Part shown: positions 28,170-40,589 of the stretch, piece after piece | Layout: every line of letters begins with the position of its first letter | Position numbering within the stretch: position 1 is the stretch's first letter | Assembly (NCBI GenBank): GCA_947034885.2 | Contig: OX344749.2 | Coordinates: 44,173,682 to 44,237,681, forward strand | From: Thuidium tamariscinum | Lineage: Eukaryota > Streptophyta > Bryopsida > Hypnales > Thuidiaceae | Reading direction: 5' to 3' | DNA: 64,000 bases | The notes under the pieces: generated by a model | Databases searched by the model: none | The model's input: only the letters and a program-made list of their open reading frames with translations | What the model was told of the DNA's origin: nothing | Translations under genes and position numbers: made by a program

Positions 28170-29363
28170 TTCTAAAAACCCAAAAGTACTTAGAATGCAT
28201 AACCAATATCTAAAGACTTCCAATTCGAATGATAGCCAAGACTAGTTTCCCATTTAGTACTTCCTATACATTTTATGATACTTTGAAACATGTGTCATGA
28301 CATTATTAGTACCCAATAATATTCATTTGAAGTTAGCTTGTAGTATAAAAAGTACAAAAATGTTGAACATCCAAAAATGCAAATTGTGAGAATTTAGACA
28401 AAAGCAAGTCAAATCTTCATAGAAGTGAATATATAGGACAATCATCTAAATTCTTTTGAAAAGAAGTAGTTTCTCTCCTAAGAATTAACCCTAGAAAGAT
28501 AGGCAAGTCTCTGTGAAAATCATCCTTTTTGAAACAAGACTTGCAAATCTTCTATTTAGAAAAATTCAAAAGTTTTCATTCGAGACCAACTTCTATTCAT
28601 GAATCATGACCTCCCCTACTTGCACACATAGAATTGCACAACATTCCAAGAATGGACAATTGCACTTCTCTTTTACGTGCAAGAATTCTTTGTACGTCAT
28701 CCACCGTACCATTGCCGTGCTCCGCACTCCGCAACGTCCTTAGCGGCATCCAGAAATTCAAAACAAGTTATTAAATATACGGACTTCTCCAGCCAAATTC
28801 CCCACGACATGAAACTGCCATTCCAGACCCAGACTCCGATCCCCGTCAGTGAAAAATAATGCGTGGCAGGCATCTTTATTTATCGTGAAGCTATGAAGAG
28901 ATCGAGCCAAGTTGTCTGCGGTCAGCACAACTTAAATGTATACCTCAGTATACATACGTGTCAGTGTACTCGCTAGCATCTTATTGCATAAAAATGGTTC
29001 ACTTGCTGGTGCACCATTCGCTCTGAACTGCGCGCGATGAAGCTCATGATCGAAGTCTCTAGTCAGACTATATCACTCGATCAAACGCAGATCCATGCAT
29101 CGAGACCCCCCTACCGACGGTTTTATTTCTAATCACAATCTACTTGAACGACGAACGGTGTCACCAACATGATAATGTATGCAAGACCAGCTAGCTAGCT
29201 AGCTTCTCAATTGCATACTGTATACGGAAGTAGATGTGTATCACTATTGCCAACTGTCTCAGTCGATCTTCTATACTTTTTATATTCAGTTGCTCAGCCC
29301 CACACGTACGAACACATGCACATTTCATACTAGCTAGAGTGTCGATCGCAGGCATTCGATCAG

Positions 29364-29828
29364 CTAGTAGTTGCAGAAGCCTAGCGTGCAAGGGCCGCGG
29401 CATACGTTTCCGCAACGTCCGCAGTTGTTCCTGTCAGTCAGCAGATTTGCACAAACTCCTGAGCAGCAGACTTGTCCCAGTTTGCACGTGTTGGTACAGT
29501 TCCCGCAGTGGAAAAAATCAATGGCCCCGTCAAAGCAGGTTTGGACGATGTTCAAGGGGTCGGAGCAGCAAATCGGCTTTTTGGCGAGAAAGAGAATCTT
29601 GCTGCAGTCGTAATTGGGAGCCGGGCCATGGGGCGGGAAGAGTGTGAGGCAGCCATTTATCAATGCGAGTAGCTTGCGTCCCTGTGGAGTCCGACCTCCG
29701 GCTTCCGCAACCGCCGGTCCATCTTCCGTGTTGGAAGCGCCAGCAGACACGGCCAGCAGCACCAGAATCAAGGGCAGCACGGCTGCCTTCACCAGGGCAG
29801 CACTGGAGCTCCGGGTTGCGACCGCCAT
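29364..29828 (-). CDS. STIG1-like secreted cysteine-rich protein, copy 1
   Basis: Intronless, 154 aa from the ATG at 29828; a longer upstream frame is rejected because it would include the TATA box. Residues 1-30 form a signal peptide with a hydrophobic core LPLILVLLAVSAGA. The mature part has 16 cysteines, ending in CCSGVCANLL, NNCGRCGNVCRG and GFCNY, the pattern of the Stig1 domain family. In flowering plants these small apoplastic proteins act in stigma exudate and pollen signalling; the function in this plant is unknown. The protein is identical to the copy at 36798-37262 in the right arm. It is transcribed towards the outside of the duplication, and a TATAAAAG box lies about 130 bp upstream. 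Confidence 0.85.
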   Translation of the reverse strand: MAVATRSSSAALVKAAVLPLILVLLAVSAGASNTEDGPAVAEAGGRTPQGRKLLALINGCLTLFPPHGPAPNYDCSKILFLAKKPICCSDPLNIVQTCFDGAIDFFHCGNCTNTCKLGQVCCSGVCANLLTDRNNCGRCGNVCRGPCTLGFCNY

Positions 29829-29959
29829 GGCTAGAAACTTGAAGCAGATGGTCGGAATCCGATCGATCCTTCCCACGGACACCCAAGAAAATGACGACAC
29901 TGACTGATCGACTGATGAATGAATGATCGATTGGTGTATCGATAGGCCCCCATTGCAGG

Positions 29960-29967
29960 CTTTTATA
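29960..29967 (-). promoter_or_regulatory. TATA box of STIG1-like copy 1
   Basis: TATAAAAG on the minus strand, 132 bp before the ATG. The same box stands at the same distance in the right arm. A leader of about 100 nt would follow. Confidence 0.7.
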
Positions 29968-30085
29968 GTTGAGACTAGTGACCTTTGAAACGGCGGAAGG
30001 CCGAATTCGATCTGGGCCATGGAACTGCACGTACGTTACGTGGTGAGTCGTCCTGTCACGACGTGGAGGGAAATTTGCTTGCAAA

Positions 30086-33000
30086 CACAGGGAGAGTTTT
30101 TTGCTTTACTTCATTATCAATGTAGAAAAATAAATGAAAACACTGCTGTTGAAAGTGTTAGCATGTGGAGATGAGAATTGCTATGTAGAATTTCAATCAA
30201 TTTGCTACATGACATGGTAAACTACACATTTTTACTTCTAACTTACACATACAATATGGAAAATTATTTTCCCACATTATCAATGTAGTAAAATCATGGA
30301 AACACAACATTGATATTTTCAAACATCTTCTTTGATTTTTGTTCATAACTTTTGAATGGAAATTCAAAATCATAAAATTGTTTCTTGAGGTGAAATTTAG
30401 CTTGATTTGACAACTTTTCTTAGGTCCAAGTTTTTGAAGAAAAGTCTGAAAAATGGCATATGGAATACCACCATTTTAATAAAATTTGCCATAGGTAGAA
30501 TGTAGAGTGAATCTCTACAAACCATAACTATGATGTGTTTTATTTTTATTATTTTTGGCACGTAGAAGAAAACTTCATTCTTCAAACAAACTAACAATGG
30601 TTAAATTTATTAAATTGATCTTAACAAAAAAGGAAATAAATAAATTAATAAATTATATATATATATATATCAACTATCTAACTTTGAGATTCAAGTATTT
30701 AGAATTTTAACAAATAGGTTTAATATGAAATTCTATTTGAGTATGTACCAACAATAGAGTGTAATGTCTATTTTGTTAATTTGGTGATATTCCAATTCTC
30801 TAGTTAATAGCCATGTTTTAAAAGGATTTGCAATTTGAAATACAAATTCATACAAATATGTCCTATATTCCTACTTTGTATCTTAAAATTAAATTTTTTA
30901 AAATATATATATATATATATGGCTAACATCAATTTCATTAAATTGTCAAACTTTCATTTTTTTGACATGGTTCAAGACATGTAGTAGCATATATACAACC
31001 TAAACTCAAATACTATATATGTCCTAATTTGGGGCCTAAAACAGATCTTTGTAAAGATATATTTCTCAATTTTTGATTTTTTGGTGCATAGAGTACTTCA
31101 GAAGTTCCAATTTAATAAGATTGACATTGACCATTTTAAATTTAGAATTGCAACAATTTGACAAAATTGTGGTTTTAGGATTCTGGCCTCAAGAATTTGA
31201 TAATAATTAACATTTAAGCTAATTCACAAAGAAGCTATATCAAATTATCAAATCTCCCTTAGTCCCTTGTAAAAATGGTTGAATATATTTAAAAAAATAT
31301 CTTCCTCCTTGTAATCATTGCATAAGATTTAAAATCTCTTTTTTGTGAATTTTCTACATATATACAGATATCCCATAACAAGGCAATGTATAAATCTAAA
31401 CTAGTAGATTTTACAACACACTAGTCAACAACTCAACATATCTTACATTTCAATGCTATTTCTATCTAAATTTTCTAATAGATTTTAAAAGATTCAATTG
31501 TCCCATATCCTTGAGTGAAATTTTGAGGCCATTAGAAGGCCCTTTCGACTACAATGAAATGTGCAATTACATGGAATTAAAGAAAAAAATTTCAAAAATG
31601 AATATTTTTGAAAAAAAATATTTTTTGAAAGAAAATATTTTTTGAAAGAAAATATTTTTGGAAAAAGAATATTTTTCGAAAAAATATTCTTGGAAAAAAA
31701 AATTGGAAAAAAAAATTTCAAAATAAGAATTTTTTAAAATTTTTATTTTTTTAAAATTAAAAGAAATTTATAATATTTTTTTAATCCAAAATATGACAAG
31801 GCACATGAACTAATTGCTCACTTAACAGATTCTCTATTTGCTTTTTTGGCTAATTTTTCTTCTAATTGTACATTTATATGCATCTTGGAAGCCTTTTACT
31901 AGCCTCAAGTTTTCTCTCATTCAAAGCAAATCATCATCTTGGAAAAATAAAATGTACAAGTGTCAAACTTTGATGCATCAAGCATTTATAGATTCAAAAT
32001 TCTAGTTATAAAATTCGATAATTATTAGATTTCACATAAGTTATTTGAGAAGATTAAAAATTTTAATTTAATTAAATGGATATTTGAAATAGATGGTATG
32101 CTACAAATTTGGAATTTGTAGACTTAGATCATATCATCTAAAATGTGTAGTGTTCTTAGATTTCAAGACCCTAAGGTTTGAAATCTATATTAATCCTTGA
32201 AAATGAATGGAAAATGGCATTGGAGTATCACAATTTTAATGAAATATCTATTATTGATTTAAATTCACTTAATTGACTAAGTTGAGTGATTGACATCTTC
32301 ATGTAATATTGTAAAAAACAACCTTCTAAATTCCCCTAAAAAACATGCTTGAAAATAATATGAGTTCTTACTTTTTCCTTGCCTCAAAATCCTTTGTACA
32401 AGAATTTAAACAATTTAAATCTCCTATGTGGCATTGTGGCAATGTGGCAATGTAGTTGGGGCTAAAAGTAAAAAGATGAATTTTACAAAGAGGAAATGCT
32501 ATAACTTCCTCCTAAGTAAATTACCAAACCAATCAATTGCAAGCCATTTGCGATGAGCAATTTACATTGGACATTATGCACAATGTATCTAAAGACATCC
32601 TTAATCCCTCAGACAAGAATATTTTTATATATGCATTTAGAATATAACAAATTGTCTCAAAATATTCTTAGGATATTTGAAGACCTTTAAAAATATGGAA
32701 GAAGTTTGCATGCTACTTTAAATACATGTCAAAATAATACAACACACTTAAGCACGACATGACACATTGAAGCCGAACTCTTGGAACAAAAATTATGCTA
32801 GACAAGGACAAGCTTTCTAGGCTAGAAAGCCTCGAATCAGAAAAGCCAAGACCCAAGGGCCAAAATTAACTGGCGGTGGAAGATCGACATCGTCCACATG
32901 CACTTCAATTTTCGAGAGCAAGTAATCATTGTTACGTTGACTATTCGATCTCTGACTTCTGATATTGTTCTGATATCAGATTACAATTGATGACAGTGAG

Positions 33001-36000
33001 AGTAAGTGCTTTAATTTCAGTTCGATAACAGAGTAACACGTCGACTAGCTTCTTTCATCATGATCTCAATGCATCGATCAGTCTCGTTGTGTTGGCACAA
33101 TTCAGATCGACTTCAGAGCGTCCAAATTTGGATCTTCCATGATCATGTATTTTCTTAATAGTTTTCAAAATTAAAACAATTATATATTGAATCGATCGGA
33201 AATTGATTGAAGTTGTTTCTGACAAATTATTTCTCTCCAAGACTAACTTATAGTTCGACATGGAAGTTCGACCGTGTCTCTGTCTGATCTGTCTGTGCGT
33301 GCGTACTTATGGAGAGAGCTGTGACGACGTACTATAGCAGAGTCAGATATCAATGAATTTAATTGTCCTTGCGTGCACGTACACTAGTGACCAGAATTCC
33401 ATTTCGTTCCATATTGTTTCGTCCTACTACCGGGCGCCTTAATTTGAAACTGAATCTGTACCAATCGTAGTTTTGTGCTGTGGAGTGTACCACGTACGTT
33501 GGGAACTCTGAACCGTGCAAGCCAATCCGACACTTCAACTTACTCACGCGTTCATCGATGTCGATCCACCATGCAAATCAAGTCGAGTTTAATTACCGGA
33601 ACGGTTCTGAGATTGTCAAGCTAACTAGCTTTTGCTGCAGATTCATGAGCATGTTTCCATAATTGTGTTTGGGTGCGCCATGCTGCAATACTTAGTGATA
33701 GTAAGTCAGTCACATTCGAGATCAATATGTACTACCGGTGTGGTGGTGCCTTGGAGCTGATGAGATCAAGTTCAATTGATCATGAGGCGCGCGATCTTCG
33801 ATTGATCGAGCATTTTAATTTTATTAGGTCGGGATTTTGATTTATGTTGGAAGACTGAGATTGATCAGTTAGTTCAGGACTTCAGGGAGAGACCGAGAGA
33901 GGGAGAAATTAAGGCAAGGAATCAATGGACGAGATTCGTACCTCGATCACTAGCTAGTGCACGCGGTTGTTGTACATTAATAGCGTTGTAATCCGGTTGA
34001 CGGGGGACTCGAGCTAGCTAGTAAAACGTACATCAGAACAGAATTCTAGCTGAGAACTCGATCAAGGAAAATCCCACGACCAGTCCCCCGACCAGTCCCT
34101 CGCGAAAGAGGCTAGGCGAGCCTGTTGTGAGAGTGACGGTGCAATTAATGAATCCAACACGCAATGTCCCAAATCTTGTGAGAACTTACCCACAGATCGA
34201 AACTCTATTCTCATATATTTTTACTTGCCCAATTGATGTAGGCTTGCAATTGAACGTGCGGTCGACGCTCATTTCCACGCCCAGGCCAGTCGCACAGGTA
34301 ACCCCAGTGCGTGCGAAAGACACTTACAATAGATAGACTTGTGTGTGACGTTTTAAACGGGATAAGTAACCGGTGCATGATTGTGCAGTTCTCAAAAGTC
34401 AGATCGTCATTTCCGTCAAATCGGGGAAAATTAAATCTGGTGTCAGAATTAGTGGCATGTATATTCGAGAAAATTGAATTTTCAGACTCCAAACTAAGAT
34501 GAGTACGGATCTACTGTATGTTTCAGGACGTGCGTACGTACGTCGTCCTGAATCATGGCAAAGTATTGGGTATTATACTGCCAATTTCACGAAAATGAAA
34601 TGGACACTTCAGCTTCTAGAGGATGAAGACAATTCAAAGCAACTCGCGGGTATAATTAAGTACCGTTTGCATAACCAACGTTGCTCAATACACTAGAAAA
34701 GTAAACTTGGAAGGACAGTTAAACATTGTTTTAAGCTTGACTAAAGACGTTGTTCAGGTGAAGCAACGTTTTGGTACATGCTTTTAGTACCGCTTCCTGC
34801 TTCTTTGGGAACAAGTGAACTTGAGTTCTCATGCTATTGTACTTGTTCTCTTCTTTGGAAACATTCATTCCCAATAACTTGTCTATTAGTGTGAAGGTAC
34901 ATTTTCAACATTTTGGATCAAATAAAATTTTAATTCAGTATACAATATTTGCAGAATATTATATGATGTATTGTATTGTACTGTATACAACATACAATAT
35001 GGTGTTAAACACATCTTGTACCTCTTCAGTTGGAGAAATACTCAACATGTGTTTGTTTAGGCAGAGAGCGTAACGGATGTTATACTTCACGGGAGCCTCA
35101 TGAAGCACAATGCATATGGGATATTGCCCTCCACATGGAAACTCATTGGGAACACAATATGTGGGAGTTCTCTCATTAAACATTGCTCAATGTTGTTTAA
35201 AAAATTGCCTCTTTGCCAAACGTTGCTTCAAGCACTGCATTGTTCCTGACAGCACCACAAGTGTTGCTACAAAAGTTGAAAATCCCCCTTGATTCTAGGT
35301 GTGATTCACTATTGGGGCAATGTGAATTATCAAGTCACAATTGTCTTTTGAGGATGGCGATTATGTAGATTATCAATCGCCAATTTTAGTGCGATTCTAG
35401 CTGCCCGTGCCCCGTGGCAGTCATCTGCACATTACCCAAAAAATTAGGAAACATGATAAATCTGTGTTTCAGGTCGCCCACCCTCCAAAATTGCTAATGC
35501 TGTTTGGAATTCTGCCAGTTTTCTGAAATGGACAGTACCGGTATCACCTCTGATTTCAAGAGGTGAGAGGAAATCTTCCAGAGGTTGGAAGTACTACAGT
35601 ATAAGTGGCAGGGATCCCCGTTTACGAACTGTTGCCGTCTTAGTTTGTTTAGAGAATCCATAAACTTGAGTGAGCCTTTCAGACATTGTTTCGAGATCTG
35701 AATCGAAGTGGTCAACACAATCTCTAGATCCTCTAGAGCATCATTCTTCAGGATCGACCATGTGAAGTGATACATTCAATCGTAGATTTTTAGACCCTAT
35801 GACGTACGTTAACTTTGAGTGATATATGGACTGATCGATGGGATCGATCGATATTAATCAAGAGACCTACTTACATGGAACTGAAGCGTATTTATAATCT
35901 AGATGATCACAGTGTTGATGTCATCTTGATGATCTGAAAGCAGGGTTAGCAAGGAAAAGACTGAAGTTTACGTACTGACTTCAAAAACGCACTTAACATG

Positions 36001-36540
36001 TCTTCTTGAAACTCATACAAGCTCTTAGTATTTGGGAAAGAGGAATTCTGAAACATGCATCACAGGATAGGAACTTTGAGAATACCCACGAACTGAAGGC
36101 TTCGACAATATCCACATTCTCAAATTCTCAAAGTTCTTGGACTCTCAGTTTGTGCGTAAACAATTAAACCCCAAAACATAAAACTTGGGCTACATACAAC
36201 ACCGAATTCGTTAGCTAGAACGGCAAAATCTCAAGAAGTATACAGATAGACACTTTCCAAGCGCCTGCCCAGCTAGTTAGCCTGCAACTGGAGATCGGTC
36301 TACACCAAACAGTCCTCCAAGTTAGTTTCTAATTACACGATTGACCACCTGAATGTCTTGACGCAAGAGTCACTGACGCCAATTGAATGAACCAAACCTT
36401 TTCAAGTACGTGCATCCCCACCTTTGCAATTTGCAAGCACGGTTAATTAATTTGAACTCAAACCAATTTTCCTGCTAGCTGTAATTGGGAGGTTCCACTG
36501 ATGGAACACAACCAACTAGCTGCTAGCGAGGGGCCCGCCA
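30086..36540. other. Unique spacer of the inverted duplication, no gene seen
   Basis: 30086 to about 32800 is AT-rich, with short TA runs near 30655 and 30903 and an A/T palindromic repeat at 31600-31715. From about 32850 to 36540 composition is more balanced, with many tetranucleotide palindromes (CTAG, GATC, GTAC), often in short runs. Short ORFs here resemble no protein I know. A conserved-looking word, the complement of AATTTTGTTAAAATGG, recurs near 30468 and again in the transposon cluster beyond 40 kb. Confidence 0.5.
31600..31715. repeat. A/T-only tandem palindromic repeat
   Basis: About five imperfect units of roughly 18-20 bp, each around an AAAATATTTT core separated by GAAAG or GGAAA. 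It is low in complexity and able to form hairpins. No coding meaning is assigned to the ORF that runs through it. Confidence 0.7.
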
Positions 36541-36658
36541 TTTGCAAGCAAATTTCCCTCCACGTCGTGACAGGACGACTCACCACGTAACGTACGTGCA
36601 GTTCCATGGCCCAGATCGAATTCGGCCTTCCGCCGTTTCAAAGGTCACTAGTCTCAAC

Positions 36659-36666
36659 TATAAAAG
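36659..36666 (+). promoter_or_regulatory. TATA box of STIG1-like copy 2
   Basis: TATAAAAG, 132 bp upstream of the ATG at 36798, in the same context as copy 1. The promoter duplicated along with the gene extends at most about 260 bp upstream of the ATG, because the inverted repeat ends at 36541. Confidence 0.7.
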
Positions 36667-36797
36667 CCTGCAATGGGGGCCTATCGATACACCAATCGAT
36701 CATTCATTCATCAGTCGATCAGTCAGTGTCGTCATTTTCTTGGGTGTCCGTGGGAAGGATCGATCGGATTCCGACCATCTGCTTCAAGTTTCTAGCC

Positions 36798-37262
36798 ATG
36801 GCGGTCGCAACCCGGAGCTCCAGTGCTGCCCTGGTGAAGGCAGCCGTGCTGCCCTTGATTCTGGTGCTGCTGGCCGTGTCTGCTGGCGCTTCCAACACGG
36901 AAGATGGACCGGCGGTTGCGGAAGCCGGAGGTCGGACTCCACAGGGACGCAAGCTACTCGCATTGATAAATGGCTGCCTCACACTCTTCCCGCCCCATGG
37001 CCCGGCTCCCAATTACGACTGCAGCAAGATTCTCTTTCTCGCCAAAAAGCCGATTTGCTGCTCCGACCCCTTGAACATCGTCCAAACCTGCTTTGACGGG
37101 GCCATTGATTTTTTCCACTGCGGGAACTGTACCAACACGTGCAAACTGGGACAAGTCTGCTGCTCAGGAGTTTGTGCAAATCTGCTGACTGACAGGAACA
37201 ACTGCGGACGTTGCGGAAACGTATGCCGCGGCCCTTGCACGCTAGGCTTCTGCAACTACTAG
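36798..37262 (+). CDS. STIG1-like secreted cysteine-rich protein, copy 2
   Basis: 154 aa, identical in protein sequence to copy 1: signal peptide at 1-30, then a 16-cysteine Stig1-type region ending NNCGRCGNVCRG ... GFCNY. The two genes are transcribed away from each other, since each start faces the shared 6.5-kb spacer. Because the duplicated region stops about 260 bp upstream of the ATG, the two copies share the core promoter but have different distal upstream sequence, so their expression may differ. The intact reading frames and unchanged promoter core suggest either very recent duplication or ongoing gene conversion between the arms. Confidence 0.85.
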   Translation: MAVATRSSSAALVKAAVLPLILVLLAVSAGASNTEDGPAVAEAGGRTPQGRKLLALINGCLTLFPPHGPAPNYDCSKILFLAKKPICCSDPLNIVQTCFDGAIDFFHCGNCTNTCKLGQVCCSGVCANLLTDRNNCGRCGNVCRGPCTLGFCNY

Positions 37263-38488
37263 CTGATCGAATGCCTGCGATCGACACTCTAGCTAGTATG
37301 AAATGTGCATGTGTTCGTACGTGTGGGGCTGAGCAACTGAATATAAAAAGTATAGAAGATCGACTGAGACAGTTGGCAATAGTGATACACATCTACTTCC
37401 GTATACAGTATGCAATTGAGAAGCTAGCTAGCTAGCTGGTCTTGCATACATTATCATGTTGGTGACACCGTTCGTCGTTCAAGTAGATTGTGATTAGAAA
37501 TAAAACCGTCGGTAGGGGGGTCTCGATGCATGGATCTGCGTTTGATCGAGTGATATAGTCTGACTAGAGACTTCGATCATGAGCTTCATCGCGCGCAGTT
37601 CAGAGCGAATGGTGCACCAGCAAGTGAACCATTTTTATGCAATAAGATGCTAGCGAGTACACTGACACGTATGTATACTGAGGTATACATTTAAGTTGTG
37701 CTGACCGCAGACAACTTGGCTCGATCTCTTCATAGCTTCACGATAAATAAAGATGCCTGCCACGCATTATTTTTCACTGACGGGGATCGGAGTCTGGGTC
37801 TGGAATGGCAGTTTCATGTCGTGGGGAATTTGGCTGGAGAAGTCCGTATATTTAATAACTTGTTTTGAATTTCTGGATGCCGCTAAGGACGTTGCGGAGT
37901 GCGGAGCACGGCAATGGTACGGTGGATGACGTACAAAGAATTCTTGCGCGTAAAAGAGAAGTGCAATTGTCCATTCTTGGAATGTTGTGCAATTCTATGT
38001 GTGCAAGTAGGGGAGGTCATGATTCATGAATAGAAGTTGGTCTCGAATGAAAACTTTTGAATTTTTTTAAATAGAAGATTTGCAAGTCTTGTTTCAAAAA
38101 AGGATGATTTTCATAGAGACCTGCCTATCTTTATTGCAAATTTTGTTGGAATGGCAATAGTCCTTATGCTTGCTTTTAAATTTTATTGTTTGAATTGAAA
38201 ATTGACATTTAAGATAGTTTTAGATTTCAAACATCTAGAACACATGTCAATTTTTATAATATTTTTATAGGGATATCAAGAATCTGTGACTATTTTGGTG
38301 GAAGCATCCTAATAGAAGCCAACTTGGCTGTCACCACTTTTTCTTTTGGAGATTCTCTAGCATAATTCTTGAATGTGACTTGAAATATGAAAAAAAATTG
38401 TAGTGAATTCTTTAAAGTTATAGCTAGTTGACATGATACAATTAAAAAATAGTTACTTAAAATTTTTGAGTATTAAAAAGACTTTAGT

Positions 38489-40045
38489 GTCATTGTAAGA
38501 AACACCGGTCGTATTTGTTATTACATTGAAAATGATTTTCTTTTCTTGGAGTATAACTTTTGAATCCAAAAAGTTTTGACCTTGAAATTTTTATGGAATA
38601 TAACTAACTTCATGCTTAAGGGTTCTATATTTTTTTCAAATTTTGAAAAAAACTTTTTGTATTTAAAAAATAATTTTGTCCACTCGTCACACATTAGGTG
38701 AACAAGGATTCATTACGTTTGTAGTAATCAAAATGAATGCTTTTGAATTGATATTTTGGTGGTGTCATCCTCCACCTAATAAGCTTATAAATATGGTTTG
38801 GAATCCAATTTTTAGTTATTTTTGAATGACGTATATGGATCATTGCAAGAAACACTTCACGTTTTTGTCTCAAAAACGCAGTTTTTTGGTATAGGACTGG
38901 CAGTCCTGCGCGATCCTACCAATACTGCGCGTCTGCACTGCGCCTGTCAATGTCAGCCGTCGATTTAGTCCTATGTAGTCCTATGTAGTACTAGAGAGTG
39001 CTACAAAGTACTACTCAAGCCACTGTGAGCAAAAAATAGCAAAAAAGGGGTCTGTGGACCTTTTCATTTTTAGTAATTCAAAAAAAATTCAAAAAATTCT
39101 TAAAAAAAAATCCATTTTTCTAAATAAAATTGTGCTTACATTGCAACAAAAAATTCTTCTAGGAAAAATTTTCCCTCTTCATAGACTTTGTGCAAAGGAA
39201 GGTCACTTTGACCCCATGTGCACAATTGACATATTACTATTTTCATAAAAACTCATCGTCACCCATTGTAATGTTAGTAGACCTCCAACTTGTCCAATTT
39301 GTGGCTTCAAATTTGGATTTTTGAGTAAAAAATAGGACTAAAAACCTCCAAAATGGCCAAGGTAGACACCCAATCGGGGCCAGTTTAAAAATAGTAAACT
39401 AATTTTAAGAATTCTGAAAAAATTACTCAACATCTAAAACTTTTGTGTGCACCTTCAATTCAAATTTCAAGCCAAACAAAGAAAAGATGTAAAAGTTATG
39501 AGCAAAAAAGTACCTGTTGGAGGTCAAGGGGACAAAAAAAAGGACAAGTGTTTCTTGCAATCACCCATATGCTACATAATATAGCTCAATGGCATGAACA
39601 TTTACAAATTCTAAAAATATTGGGACTCTAATTTTTTTGGATGAAAGTGATGATAAGGAGCTTTGAAAAAATGGCCATAATTAAAAATAAATGAATAAAT
39701 GACTTTTGGTTTTTTATGAATTAAAATTGGGTCACTCTATTTTTTGAAAAAAATTATAGTCTTATGCTCCTAAGTACTAGACTACTAGTGTACTACTATG
39801 TGGACATAGTACTCCCACATTTGACTTTAATCACATTTGCCTATTTGTTGAATTTTTTAAATGATATTATATATAAGACAATGTCATTCAATGGCCACAT
39901 TAACTCTTGACTCCAGTACATGTGTCAAAATCAGATTACATTGGCAGTTTGCTAATAGTACTCATAGTACTAGTAGTACTATGCGGCAAAAATGCAATCC
40001 CTAGTAAAACGCTACAAAAAGTGGTAAGTGTTTCTTACAGTCACC
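38489..40045. mobile_element. Non-autonomous element of the AAGAAACAC family, with a nested copy
   Basis: The left end is CATTGTAAGAAACACC. The right end is the inverted form, GTGTTTCTTACAGTCACC. Removing the nested copy at 38840-39566 leaves about 830 bp, close to the other family members. No ORF of note. Confidence 0.55.
38840..39566. mobile_element. Nested non-autonomous element, AAGAAACAC family
   Basis: The left end is TCATTGCAAGAAACACTTC. The right end is AAGTGTTTCTTGCAATCACC. The right half (around 39350-39540) resembles the right half of the copy at 42409-43118, including words such as CAATCGGGGCC / CAATTGGGGTC followed by AAATAGTAAACT. About 727 bp, non-coding. Confidence 0.6.
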
Positions 40046-40333
40046 TTCTATAGTAGTCATCACCACTACTTAATAGGATGAATAAGCAACTCATTATAGA
40101 TGATCTAAAGACTATTTTGGATAAATTAGTAACAATGTTTGGTAGTATATTCCAATATAAACCTATTATGAATGATTTAAAAACTAGTTTAGATAAATAA
40201 GCAACAATTTGTAAATGGAATATTCTAATAAGGACCTTGGTAACATCTACATATGGCTTCTATTAGGATGCTTCCACCCATTTTAGATTTTAAACCACAT
40301 GGTCTGAACTATCAAAAGTATCAAACTAATGTG

Positions 40334-40552
40334 CACTAGTACTAGAACCCCCCGTTTAATGTGACAAGGCCTAATTGTTCTTGACAGATTTTGTTAGGCA
40401 TAAAAAGTAACAACCTGTGTTTTTATGTCAACAAAAATGTTCAACACAACATCAATGCTAATATAAAAACACAGGTTGTTATTTTTGATGCCTAACAAAA
40501 TCCGTCAAGAAAAATTAGGCCTTGTCACATTAAACGGGGATTTCTACTAGTG
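40334..40552. mobile_element. Foldback CACTA-like MITE
   Basis: About 219 bp, almost wholly palindromic. Arms of about 80 bp pair around a short loop near 40430-40465. The ends read CACTAGTACTAGAACC and, inverted on the right, CACTAGTAGAAATCCCC, the form of CACTA-superfamily termini. No matching 3-bp target duplication is visible, so the exact ends are uncertain. Confidence 0.7.
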
Positions 40553-40589
40553 ATAATACCGCCATTTTAACAAAATTCACCATCTTTAT

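Larger units (their letters stand above)
28170..30085. repeat. Left arm of a large inverted duplication
   Basis: 28495-30085 is matched in inverse orientation by 36541-38132 with near-complete identity; the STIG1-like protein is identical. The outer part, 28170-28494, matches 40590-40920 in inverse orientation at clearly lower identity. The inner boundary is sharp at 30085 (GCAAA end), and no similarity continues into the spacer. Confidence 0.9.
36541..38134. repeat. Right arm of the inverted duplication, core part
   Basis: Inverse copy of 28495-30085. Differences are rare in the gene and increase outward: a few substitutions and a one-base T-run change appear between 37940 and 38130. The arm is interrupted at 38134 by an insertion ending at 40581, and the homology resumes at about 40590. 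Confidence 0.9.
38135..40581. mobile_element. 2.45-kb insertion in the right arm with 8-bp target duplication
   Basis: ATCTTTAT stands on both sides (38127-38134 and 40582-40589). The inverted-repeat homology stops at the first and resumes after the second, so this is a true insertion. The ends form an imperfect inverted repeat with AATTTTGTT and AATGGC in common. An 8-bp duplication suggests hAT, though Mutator-like cannot be excluded. There is no transposase. Nested inside are a 25-bp perfect inverted repeat (38297-38321 / 40254-40278), members of the 0.7-kb family (38489-40045, 38840-39566) and a CACTA-like MITE (40334-40552). Confidence 0.7.

Noticed and set aside
29829..30020. Longer 218-aa version of the STIG1-like ORF (also 36606-36797 in the right arm)
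   Set aside because: The extension contains the TATA box and the signal peptide would be internal, so it is leader and promoter rather than coding.
29530..30084. 184-aa overlapping ORF in the other frame (also 36542-37096)
   Set aside because: It overlaps the STIG1-like gene in a shifted frame, has no family resemblance, and spans the promoter.
34685..35310. A further CACTA element starting CACTAGAAAAG near 34690
   Set aside because: No matching inverted terminus or target duplication was found downstream.
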